Of a DNA stretch of 64,000 nt, positions 23,649 to 31,356 are shown piece after piece. Each line of letters opens with the position of its first letter. The stretch's first letter is position 1. Under the pieces are notes generated by a model. The model had not been told where the DNA came from. It saw nothing but the letters and a program-made list of their open reading frames with translations, and did not search any database. Origin of the DNA: an uncultured Verrucomicrobia subdivision 3 bacterium (GTDB lineage: Bacteria; Verrucomicrobiota; Verrucomicrobiia; Limisphaerales; UBA11358); contig CAIXBQ010000085.1 of the NCBI GenBank assembly GCA_903917705.1, positions 1-64,000 on the forward strand, read 5' to 3'. The translations under genes were made by a program, and so were the position numbers.

Positions 23649-23677
23649 GCGACAGGCTTGGGTTAAATCAGTAGTCT
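23649..23677 (+). promoter_or_regulatory. Promoter of the gene pair ending in rnhB
   Basis: GCGACA at 23649-23654 (within CTGGCGACA), 17 bases, TAGTCT at 23672-23677. The start codon at 23690 is 12 bases on. Because the downstream gene overlaps rnhB, this promoter probably also drives RNase HII. Confidence 0.65.
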
Positions 23678-23689
23678 CCCGCTCAGACA

Positions 23690-24106
23690 ATGGCGGCTGA
23701 ACCACACAGTGATACGCGGCGGAACCGGTCCTGGATATGGGTCGTTTTGGCGGGCATCGGTCTGCTCGCCTTGTCGGTGTGGGCCTATCAGCCGCCGACG
23801 CCGGACGGGAAGTATTGGACCAGCCGGGGCTTGTGCGAGGAGGATTACGAGGTCGTCAAGGACGGGAAGTTATACAACCAGTTTCAGGCCGAGAAGCTTA
23901 GATGCTATGGTTCCTACAGCAAGACCGGCAACCGCTGGTCGGAGACGGACACCAATGGCGCGCACTGTTTTCTGGAGCCCTCGCTGTTTGGTCTCACGGA
24001 GATTTACGAGTTGAACGGGAACACGGAAACCTGCTTTTATCCCCGAAGCTGTTTCATGGGGGTGATTGGCTGGTGGGAAAGATTCGTCCTCACATTTACG
24101 CCATGA
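23690..24106 (+). CDS. Membrane-anchored hypothetical protein
   Basis: Protein of 138 residues with one N-terminal membrane anchor (about 15-32, WIWVVLAGIGLLALSVWAY) and an extracytoplasmic domain holding six cysteines (GLCEEDY, KLRCYGS, AHCFLEP, ETCFYPRSCF), perhaps in disulfides. GKYWTSRGLCEEDYEVVKDGKLYNQF reads like a small beta-rich module that appears once. No family recognised. Its stop overlaps the rnhB start (ATGA), so the two are translationally coupled, although no functional link is apparent. Confidence 0.7.
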   Translation: MAAEPHSDTRRNRSWIWVVLAGIGLLALSVWAYQPPTPDGKYWTSRGLCEEDYEVVKDGKLYNQFQAEKLRCYGSYSKTGNRWSETDTNGAHCFLEPSLFGLTEIYELNGNTETCFYPRSCFMGVIGWWERFVLTFTP

Positions 24107-24756
24107 CTGCCAAAGCCATCGACCGGTTTGAATTTGAGCGGGCGCTGTGGTCGCAAGCCGTGCTGCGCGTGGCCGGCGTGGATGAGGCGGGGCGCGGCCC
24201 GTTGGCGGGTCCGGTGGTTGCCGCGGCCGTCATCCTGCCGCCGTCTTGGGCGCAGTCCGGCTTGCCCGCCGGTCTCGCGGGCTTGAACGATTCCAAGCAG
24301 CTCACCGAAGCGCAGCGGGAAAAGTATTACGCCTGGCTCACGGCCTGCGCGGAGATTGAATACGGCATTGCGCTGGTGGACGCGGGGGTGATCGACGAGA
24401 TCAACATCCTGCAGGCGACGCATCGGGCCATGAACGAGGCGCTGGGGCGTTTGTCGCCGCTGCCGCCGCACGCTTTGGTGGACGGCCGGCCGGTGAAAAC
24501 CTTGCGCGTGCCCCAGACGGCCATCGTCAAGGGGGATGCGCGGAGCTATTCCATCGCCGCGGCGAGCGTGCTGGCCAAGGTGACGCGGGACCGGCTGATG
24601 CTGGCCTATGCCGCGCAGTTTCCGGAATACGGGTTTGCCGAGCACAAGGGCTACGGCACGGCGAAACATCTGGCGGCCATCGCCCGCCACGGTGCCTGCG
24701 CCATCCACCGGAAAACCTTCGCCCCGCTGAAGCCGGCGGAACCCAAGCTGTTTTAG
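24103..24756 (+). CDS. rnhB: Ribonuclease HII
   Basis: Endonuclease that cuts the RNA strand of RNA/DNA hybrids and removes single ribonucleotides from DNA (217 residues). Catalytic residues expected for the family are visible: D27 and E28 in GVDEAGRGPLAGP, D127 in HALVDGRP and D145 in VKGDARSYSIAAASVLAKVTRD. The YGFAEHKGYGTAKHLAAI motif near the C-terminus is also typical. ATG 24103 overlaps the stop of the upstream gene by 4 bases; a longer frame begins inside that gene and is not favoured. It converges with the GH78 gene, 9 bases apart. Confidence 0.96.
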   Translation: MTAKAIDRFEFERALWSQAVLRVAGVDEAGRGPLAGPVVAAAVILPPSWAQSGLPAGLAGLNDSKQLTEAQREKYYAWLTACAEIEYGIALVDAGVIDEINILQATHRAMNEALGRLSPLPPHALVDGRPVKTLRVPQTAIVKGDARSYSIAAASVLAKVTRDRLMLAYAAQFPEYGFAEHKGYGTAKHLAAIARHGACAIHRKTFAPLKPAEPKLF

Positions 24757-24765
24757 CCTAGATAA

Positions 24766-27537
24766 TCACTTGGCTGCGCTTGCGGCTTGGGGCAGGTGGT
24801 GCGAGCTGAATTCATACTGGCCGGAACCGATTTCGATGACGGCACGACCGTTTTCCAGACGCAGAAACTTCACGCCGGCGGCGCGGTCAATGGTTTTGCC
24901 GCTCTCCGTCACATTGGCCAGCGTCGTGGCCGGAACATAAACGGTGGCGGCGCAGTTGGCGGGGATGGTGACGTTCAGCCGGAACGTGTCGCCGTCCAGT
25001 CTCCATTGGCTGGCGATCCGGCCGTGGATGGATTGGTAAGCGGCTTTCACCCAGCTAAAGCCCCGGCCGCTGGCGACCTGGCCGAGTTCGGGGCGGATGA
25101 GGATATGGTTGAAGGCGGGGCCGTCGGTGTCGATGCCGGCGGACTGCGTGATGAGCCATTCGCTGACGCAGCCGAGCCAGTAGTGGTTGAAGGAGTTCAT
25201 GCCGGGATCCTGAAATCCTTTGTCCGGGGTCCAGCCATCCCAGCGTTCCCACATGGTGGTGGAACCCCAGACGACTTGTTGCAGCCAGGAGGGGAAGGTT
25301 TTGTTCAACACGAGCTGGTAGGCGAGTTCGGGATGGCCGGCCCTTTGCAGCGCAAAGAGGATGAACGGCGTGCCGAGGAAGCCGGTGGCGATGTGGTTGT
25401 CCCGCGATTGCAGGGCGGCGACGAATTGGCCGGCGACCCGGGTTTTCATCTCGTCGGGCACGAGGTCGAGGCCGAAGGCGAGGGCGTAGAACGTCTGGCC
25501 GGTTTCGTTTTTGTCATCGATGATCCGGCCGTCCGCCTGAAGGTAGTTTTTTATGAAGACGGCGCGGATGTCGTTCGCGAGCTGATGAAATTTGTCCGCG
25601 TCGGCGGTTTCGCCCAAGGCAGTGGCGATCTTCGCCATCACCTGCGCGGTGTAGGCATAATACGCGGTGCCGATGGTGTCGGATTGCTGGGGGCCGGCGA
25701 GCCGCAACCAGTCGCCATAAGCGCCGCAGCCGCGGACGAAGTTGTGACTGGTGCGGGCGAGATAATCCATGTGGCGGAGCAGCGCGGGGTAATGTTGCCG
25801 GAGGACGCGAGTGTCGCCATACATCTCGAACATGCGCCAGTTGCAGAGGGGGCCGGCATCAGACCAGCCGGTGTTGCCATAGCCGACATTGCTTAGATGC
25901 GGGGCGACATCGCCGAAGCCGCCGTCGGCCCGCTGCGAATCTTCGCAGAGATCGTCGAGCCACTTGGTGTAGAAGGCGGGCGCATTCATGTTCAGGCAGG
26001 CCGTCTTCATGAAGACTTGCGCGTCGCCGGTCCAGCCGGCGCGCTCGTTGCGCTGGGGGCAATCCGTGGGGACGTCGAGGAAATTGCCTTTCTGGCCCCA
26101 GAGCGAATTGAGGGCGAGCTTGTTGACGAGGGGCTCAGAACATTCAAACCAGCCGGTGCGCGGCAGGTCGGTATGCACCACGATGCCGGTGAGGTCGCCG
26201 GGCTTGGGCAGGTAATTCAAGCCGGTGACTTCGACATAGCGAAAGCCGTGAAAGGTGAAGGCCGGTTCGTAGGCGCGTTTGGATTTCCCGGCGAGATAAT
26301 AGGTGTCGGTGGCTTTCGCTTCGCGCAGGTTCGTGGTGTAGATCGTGCCGTCGGGATTGAGCATCTCCGCGTGGCGCACGATGAGCTTCTGGCCGGGGTC
26401 GCCCTTCGCGTTGAGCCGCGCCCAGCCGACGAGGTTCTGGCCAAGGTCGAAGACATACACGCCCGGCCTGGGCTCGGTGAGTTTGATGGCGGGGATTTCT
26501 TCGCAGCGGCGGATGGGTTCGCCGGGATGGGCGACGAGCGGGACTCGCACGTCGTTATCCACCTGCACCGGCTGCCAGCGGCGGTCGTCAAAACCGGATT
26601 TATCCCAGCCGGGCATTTCGGCGCGCGCATCGTAAACGCAGCCCATGAGCAGATCGGCTTCACGGACGGGGCCGGCGCTGGCTTCCCAAGAGTCGTCGCT
26701 GCCGATGATCGCCCGCGTGCCATCCTGATACTCGATCTGTAACTGGACGAGCAACCGGCAATCGCCGCCGTAGTAATGCCGCCTGCCGGTGAACGCCAGA
26801 TAGCTGGCATACCAGCCATCGCCGAGCACCGCGCCGAGCACATTTTCGCCGCGCTGCAGTTGCGCGGTGACGTCGTAGCCGAAGTAATGCACGCGCTGGC
26901 TGAAATCGGTCCAGCCCGGGGACAAGACATCGGTGTCCACCGGGTGGCCGTTCAGGTGCAGCTCATACGCGCCCAAAGCCGCGGCGAAAGCCGTGGCGCG
27001 CTTGACCGGTTTATCCACGGTGAAGGCTTTGCGGAAGAACGGCGGGGCTTGCAGGGGATAGCTGTCGTGCTTGGGCAGCGTGATGACAGAGTTGGTCGGC
27101 GTCGAAAACCCGATCCATTTCGCCCGCCAATCGGCGGCGTTCAACAGCCCCATCGTCCACCGGGCCGGCTCGCTCCAGTTGGAGACCTTGCCGGCTTGAT
27201 CCCAGACGCGCACTTTCCAGAAGCAGGTCTGGCCCGCCGCCGGAACTTTCCCGTCATAGACGATCTGGATGGATTGGTCCGATTTGACCTGGCCGCTGTC
27301 CCAGAGGTCGCCTTGATTTTGTTTCAGCAATTCAGCGCTGCCCGCGACGAGCACCTGATACGCCGTCTGCCGGCTGTCCCGCGCGTTTGCGTTGATGACC
27401 CAGCTCAAGCGGGGCTGAAGCGAGTCCACGCCGAGGGGGTTTAGCCGATACTCGCAGCGCGTGTCGGACAAAGAAACCGATGAAGCCAGCGCGTTTGTCG
27501 CCGCCAGCCAGACAACGAGGAAGGTTTGCTTAAGCAT
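24766..27537 (-). CDS. Alpha-L-rhamnosidase, GH78
   Basis: Secreted glycoside hydrolase of family 78 (923 residues) that removes terminal alpha-L-rhamnose from plant, pectic or bacterial glycans. A signal peptide covers about 1-18. An N-terminal beta domain follows (RCEYRLNPLGVDSLQPRLSW), then beta domains with GAYELHLNGHPVDTDVLSPGWTDF, and the (alpha/alpha)6 catalytic barrel. The catalytic-region signature TDCPQRNERAGWTGDAQVF is at about 485-505. The C-terminal beta domain ends near GQYEFSS. Length and domain order are normal. Upstream, an inverted repeat at 27569-27594 could be an operator. It begins the minus-strand side of a glycan cluster. Confidence 0.95.
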   Translation of the reverse strand: MLKQTFLVVWLAATNALASSVSLSDTRCEYRLNPLGVDSLQPRLSWVINANARDSRQTAYQVLVAGSAELLKQNQGDLWDSGQVKSDQSIQIVYDGKVPAAGQTCFWKVRVWDQAGKVSNWSEPARWTMGLLNAADWRAKWIGFSTPTNSVITLPKHDSYPLQAPPFFRKAFTVDKPVKRATAFAAALGAYELHLNGHPVDTDVLSPGWTDFSQRVHYFGYDVTAQLQRGENVLGAVLGDGWYASYLAFTGRRHYYGGDCRLLVQLQIEYQDGTRAIIGSDDSWEASAGPVREADLLMGCVYDARAEMPGWDKSGFDDRRWQPVQVDNDVRVPLVAHPGEPIRRCEEIPAIKLTEPRPGVYVFDLGQNLVGWARLNAKGDPGQKLIVRHAEMLNPDGTIYTTNLREAKATDTYYLAGKSKRAYEPAFTFHGFRYVEVTGLNYLPKPGDLTGIVVHTDLPRTGWFECSEPLVNKLALNSLWGQKGNFLDVPTDCPQRNERAGWTGDAQVFMKTACLNMNAPAFYTKWLDDLCEDSQRADGGFGDVAPHLSNVGYGNTGWSDAGPLCNWRMFEMYGDTRVLRQHYPALLRHMDYLARTSHNFVRGCGAYGDWLRLAGPQQSDTIGTAYYAYTAQVMAKIATALGETADADKFHQLANDIRAVFIKNYLQADGRIIDDKNETGQTFYALAFGLDLVPDEMKTRVAGQFVAALQSRDNHIATGFLGTPFILFALQRAGHPELAYQLVLNKTFPSWLQQVVWGSTTMWERWDGWTPDKGFQDPGMNSFNHYWLGCVSEWLITQSAGIDTDGPAFNHILIRPELGQVASGRGFSWVKAAYQSIHGRIASQWRLDGDTFRLNVTIPANCAATVYVPATTLANVTESGKTIDRAAGVKFLRLENGRAVIEIGSGQYEFSSHHLPQAASAAK

Positions 27538-27568
27538 AGGAAGACAGATTGTTGGCAGAGGCGATTTC

Positions 27569-27594
27569 GTCCGTCCAATGATTTATTCACGGAC
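27569..27594 (-). promoter_or_regulatory. Possible operator of GH78 gene
   Basis: GTCCGT and ACGGAC form a 6-bp inverted repeat separated by 14 bases, placed 32 bases upstream of the GH78 start. The half-site spacing (20 bases centre to centre) suits a dimeric regulator, but no regulator gene is adjacent. Confidence 0.3.
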
Positions 27595-27717
27595 CAAGCC
27601 ACGAGGGGAAGGAGCCGGGGTGTGCCAGCCGCTGAACAACCTACTGGGAAGATTTGTCTCCGGGCTCGGTTCCTGTTCAATCCGGCGCGTGAAGCTTTTG
27701 GAAATGCTAAGAGCTCG

Positions 27718-27780
27718 GTTCGCAGGCCTTGCGAAGCCGGAGCATCTGCGGCGCGGCGGATTGGGTGAGCGCGCACCGGA
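27718..27780 (+). pseudogene. yraN 5'-end remnant
   Basis: Bases 27721-27770 match 41771-41820 of the intact yraN gene in this window at about 41 of 50 positions, and the translation FAGLAKPEHLRRGGLGERA lines up with FAGPAKSEHLRRGELGELA of YraN. The match stops after this segment: the nuclease core (GEIDLI, EVKTR) is absent. It is therefore a fragment of a second yraN-like gene or of a shared leader module, stranded between the GH78 and UroD-like genes. Confidence 0.5.
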
Positions 27781-27806
27781 AAAGCATATGCCGGAGTCCC
27801 AATCTG

Positions 27807-27831
27807 AGTTTCATCTGTGTTCATCTGTGGC
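27807..27831. repeat. Short direct repeat TTCATCTGTG
   Basis: TTTCATCTGTG is followed immediately by TTCATCTGTGG. Tandem copies of this word are, from memory, frequent between genes of several environmental phyla; here it occurs once, between the yraN remnant and the end of the UroD-like gene. The rest of the 27538-27846 gap holds no gene. Confidence 0.5.
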
Positions 27832-27846
27832 AATGAATCATCCCGC

Positions 27847-28863
27847 TTACCGGACGGCTATGAGGGCGGCGAGGTTGGCGGCGGGAGTTTCCACGGCGAG
27901 GGTGCAGCCGGAGCTTAACACGAAGCGGGTATGGCCGGCGGCCCGGACGGTGGCGATGGCCTGACCGGCGGCGGCAGTGACGTCGGCCGGCGTGCCGCGG
28001 GCGAGGACGCGCACGGGGTCGAGGTTGCCCCAGATGCCCACGCCGGGGCCCACGGTGCGACAGGCCAGGGCGAGGTCCACGGCATGGTCGAGTTCCAGCA
28101 CGTCGGCGCCGGAGGCGGCCATGAACGGGAGGATGCGGGTGGTGTTGCCGCAAATGTGGAGGGAGACGGGTTTGTCGGTGGCGGCCTTGAGTCGGCGGAT
28201 GAGGCTGGCTTCGGCGGGCAGGGCAATCTGTTGATAGGGCTGCGGCCCGATGAGCACGGCGGGCGAGTCGCCGCCGCTCAAGAGGTCGGCGCCGGCCTGG
28301 CCGAGGGCGCGGCCATAGGCGAGCCCGTATTCTTCGCACCGCGCCGTGAGGGCGGCGACGAACGGCGGGTCGTCGATGAGCTTGAGCATGATTTCGTTGA
28401 TGCCCATGAGGGCGGCGGCGAGCGAGAAGGGATATTGGTCCAGGCAGGCAACGATGAAAACGTCTTTGCCCAACGCGCTGACGATGCGGGCGAGGGCGTC
28501 GAGCATCAGCTGGCAACGGCCTTGCCGGGTCACGTCCGGCGCAGGGATGCGGTCGATGTCGGCGGTGGTGCGGATGAGCGGTTCGCCGAGGCCGCCGAAG
28601 GGCTGATGGTCGTCGGTGGCGCCGACGCTGGCTCCCATGGCCTCAGCCGTGACCCAGGTGTCGGCCGAGAGCCAGATGGCGTCGGGCCGGAACCGTTCGT
28701 AGTAGGCGAGGACGGATTCGGCGAGCCGGCGCGGGTCGGTGGTGTATTGGCGGATGGTGTGGCCGGCGAGCCCGGCGCAATAGTGGACGGCCAGCGGCCC
28801 GATGGGGACGCGCGACACGGGCCGGCCGTTCAAGGCCGCGGTGACGAGGGCTTTGGAGTTCAT
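27847..28863 (-). CDS. Uroporphyrinogen decarboxylase-family protein (MtaA-like)
   Basis: TIM-barrel protein of the UroD superfamily (338 residues). It has the zinc-site pattern of the methyltransferase branch, HICGNTT at about 234-240 with a late cysteine in SSGCTL near 320, rather than the substrate-binding residues of true HemE, whose N-terminal RPPVWxMRQAGR is missing. MtaA/CmuA-type members move methyl groups between corrinoid proteins and thiols. It starts 15 bases after the GH89 stop and is co-transcribed with it, so a role in handling O-methylated sugars or released aglycones is conceivable. No corrinoid protein is encoded nearby. Substrate unknown. Confidence 0.85.
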   Translation of the reverse strand: MNSKALVTAALNGRPVSRVPIGPLAVHYCAGLAGHTIRQYTTDPRRLAESVLAYYERFRPDAIWLSADTWVTAEAMGASVGATDDHQPFGGLGEPLIRTTADIDRIPAPDVTRQGRCQLMLDALARIVSALGKDVFIVACLDQYPFSLAAALMGINEIMLKLIDDPPFVAALTARCEEYGLAYGRALGQAGADLLSGGDSPAVLIGPQPYQQIALPAEASLIRRLKAATDKPVSLHICGNTTRILPFMAASGADVLELDHAVDLALACRTVGPGVGIWGNLDPVRVLARGTPADVTAAAGQAIATVRAAGHTRFVLSSGCTLAVETPAANLAALIAVR

Positions 28864-28878
28864 GCGCAGTGGCGGAGG

Positions 28879-31092
28879 TCAGGGTTTGGCGTTCAGCAGG
28901 GGGGCATATTTTTTGTAGAGCGCCTGGCTGATGGCGTGGCAGTCGCCCTTGGGTTTGGCCGCGAATTTGCCGCCGGAGCCTTGCGCCCATTTCCATTCGA
29001 AATCCTTCAGTCGCCCGTCGATGGCCTTCATGTCGGCTTCCTTGCCGTCGGCCAGGGCGGCGCCAATGGCGTCGAGATAGAGCTGCCAGCGGCCGAGATA
29101 ATAGCCGGCAAGGAGGCCGTTCCAGTCGCGGCCGGCGTAGTCGTTGAGGCTGTGGCTGCGGCCCATCCAGGTGGTGACGATGGTGCGGGCATTCTGTTCG
29201 TAGTAGTCGGCCTCGGCGGCGTTCCGGCCCCAGGCGCGGGCGCCGTTCACCCAGATGCCGAAGAGATAATCGGGCCGGGTGCCGAGCAGGGCGTCGAGGT
29301 CGTGGCCCATGGCGAGAAACTTTGCGGCGAGCGGCTTGAAGGCGGCGGCGTCCTTTTGCTTGAAGGCGGCGAACATCTGGCGCCGAACTTCGGCGGCGGC
29401 GGCGCCCATGGCCATGCCCGTGATGTCGGCGAGGTCGTTGCGATAGGCGTCGCGGGTGCGGACGGCGGGGGCGGCGGCGAGCATTTCTTTCCACGCCTGG
29501 GCTAGCGGCGAGCTCTGGAAGACCGCGGCTTCGCCCAGATAGCCGCGCCCGGGATGGCTGAGCGAAGGGACGATCATGAAAACATCGCCGCGGCTGCTGT
29601 CAATCCGGTCGGCGAGCACTTGCAGCCAGAAAGTCTGGAAGGCGGCTTCAACGGCGGCGTCCGGCCCGCCCGCATGGCATTGCGCCTGTTCGCGGAGCCA
29701 AGCCGACGGGTCACATTGCGGGCCGGCCCAGGCGCGGGCGAAGAGGAATTCATACATGGACTGGTTGTTCAGGCCTTCGAGCGTGGAGCCGAGGCCGGCG
29801 CAGTTGGTCGGCGCGGCGTCGTTCATGAGCGCGGTGAGCCGCTGGTTGACCTTGTTGATGGGGCCGCAGATCGGCGTGTTGCCGCCGAAGTTGCCGAGAT
29901 AATCCCAGATGAACGGCGCGCCGAAAAACTGGTGCCGGCGCCAGAGTTCGGATTCCTCGCAGAAATAATCCAGCAGCAGCATCCGGCCTTTGGGGACGGC
30001 CTCGATCATCGCCTGAAGACTGGGGTTGCTCCAGCCGCCCCGGAAGGTCCAGGCCATCTGCACCCAGACGGCCGCAGGATCGGCGGCGGCCATGGCTTCG
30101 TAAATCGTCTTCGAGACGCCGGCGAGATAGTCCGGCGCCATGCTCGGCGGCGCCATCTCATTGAAGGGATCGGTGCCGTAATAATGGTCGCTGCCCAGCT
30201 CCTGTTCCTGCGCGCGCAGGAACTTGATCTGGAGTTCGCGGAACAGCGGCTCCTGCGGCGCGATGAAGGTCGTGTCATACGCCGCGCCCGCGGCCCAGTG
30301 CAGCTTGGTCAGCTTGACCTCCGGCCGCACCCGCTGGACCGCCGCGGGTACATGGCCGGCGAACGCGGGCAGCACGGGCTTCATGCCAAAGGCCCGCTCG
30401 CGGTCCACGATGCGTTTCGTCAGCGCGAGTTGCCCGTCAATGTACGACTGCGGCAGCGGTCCGTCCCACTTGTCGAGATTGCCCATGCGGTTCCACGGCA
30501 GATGCGCCGGCCCGGTGAAGAAGTCGCGCCGGATCTCCTCGTCGGTCAGGCCGTAATCGCGCCAGACCTTTTGCCAGACGGCCTCGGTGCCGCCCTGCGC
30601 GAGCGGCAGATTGATGCCGTTCAAGGCCATCCAGTCCACAAAGCGCTCCCATTCGCGCCATTGCCACCAGGGAAACGAATAGCCGAAGGTGCAGTAGTTC
30701 AGGAAGAATCGTTTCGACAGCTTCGTGGCCTGCCGGACGGTTTCCGTTGGCAAGGGCAGGTGTCGGGGCACGGTCACCGCGTCGTCCGCATACCACGACA
30801 CGGCCACGTGCGCGTCGTGCTTCAGGTACCAGTTGAACGCGACGGCTTGCGACAGCGGTTCGTCGCCGCGCAGGACGATCTTTCCATCGCGCACCCCGAC
30901 CTCGAAGACGTTTTCGCCATTCGTCGCCGTGATGGTCTCGAGGATGAAATCGTTCACATGGCCCGGGGCGATGCGTTGGATCAGTTCGCGGACCGGCGAG
31001 GCGGGGTTCGCTGCGTGGCCCGTCAGCGATGCGAGAGCCAGCAGCACAATGCCAAAGAGGGAAAGACGGCGGTGAGGAAGTGATATTCTCAT
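28879..31092 (-). CDS. Alpha-N-acetylglucosaminidase, GH89
   Basis: Secreted GH89 enzyme (737 residues), the family of human NAGLU, which removes terminal alpha-linked N-acetylglucosamine from heparan sulfate or mucin caps. A signal peptide ends near LTGHAANP. The N-terminal domain is followed by the (beta/alpha)8 barrel with LNYCTFGYSFPWWQWREWERFVDWMALNGIN as a region. The likely catalytic glutamates are in TDPFNEM (about residue 312) and GLGSTLEGLN (about 436), spaced as in the human enzyme. The C-terminal helical domain includes LNDYAGRDWNGLLAGYYLGRW. It is transcribed with the UroD-like gene and divergently from the GH29 gene. Confidence 0.95.
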   Translation of the reverse strand: MRISLPHRRLSLFGIVLLALASLTGHAANPASPVRELIQRIAPGHVNDFILETITATNGENVFEVGVRDGKIVLRGDEPLSQAVAFNWYLKHDAHVAVSWYADDAVTVPRHLPLPTETVRQATKLSKRFFLNYCTFGYSFPWWQWREWERFVDWMALNGINLPLAQGGTEAVWQKVWRDYGLTDEEIRRDFFTGPAHLPWNRMGNLDKWDGPLPQSYIDGQLALTKRIVDRERAFGMKPVLPAFAGHVPAAVQRVRPEVKLTKLHWAAGAAYDTTFIAPQEPLFRELQIKFLRAQEQELGSDHYYGTDPFNEMAPPSMAPDYLAGVSKTIYEAMAAADPAAVWVQMAWTFRGGWSNPSLQAMIEAVPKGRMLLLDYFCEESELWRRHQFFGAPFIWDYLGNFGGNTPICGPINKVNQRLTALMNDAAPTNCAGLGSTLEGLNNQSMYEFLFARAWAGPQCDPSAWLREQAQCHAGGPDAAVEAAFQTFWLQVLADRIDSSRGDVFMIVPSLSHPGRGYLGEAAVFQSSPLAQAWKEMLAAAPAVRTRDAYRNDLADITGMAMGAAAAEVRRQMFAAFKQKDAAAFKPLAAKFLAMGHDLDALLGTRPDYLFGIWVNGARAWGRNAAEADYYEQNARTIVTTWMGRSHSLNDYAGRDWNGLLAGYYLGRWQLYLDAIGAALADGKEADMKAIDGRLKDFEWKWAQGSGGKFAAKPKGDCHAISQALYKKYAPLLNAKP

Positions 31093-31356
31093 GGTTGTTT
31101 CATTTCAGTCATCCAGCCGGAACCACGCCGTGGGCATTACCTGGAATGTCACGGATCGGTTTGCGGCTCTGGTGTGGGCACGATTGTTCCCTGTCCGGCG
31201 CGGCAAGTCCATTACAAGATGGATTCGGCATCCGCCAATGAATCATGGCAGCCATTTGAATCGACCTTGCGGTTTTCTGCTTTCTTGACACATTGAACCA
31301 CTCAAGCCAGCCATCAACCGCGGCAAGAATTTTTGATCATCTCAAACATCAATCGT

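Noticed and set aside
27461-27964. 167-codon plus-strand frame between GH78 and UroD-like genes
   Set aside because: Only the short yraN-like stretch is recognisable; the rest lacks any domain and runs antisense into the UroD-like gene.
31285-31290. TTGACA as a promoter of the fucosidase gene
   Set aside because: No -10 box is found at 16-18 bases, unlike the other promoters in this window.
31029-31291. Small frames in the GH89/GH29 divergent region
   Set aside because: No start signal or conserved feature; the stretch is the shared upstream region.
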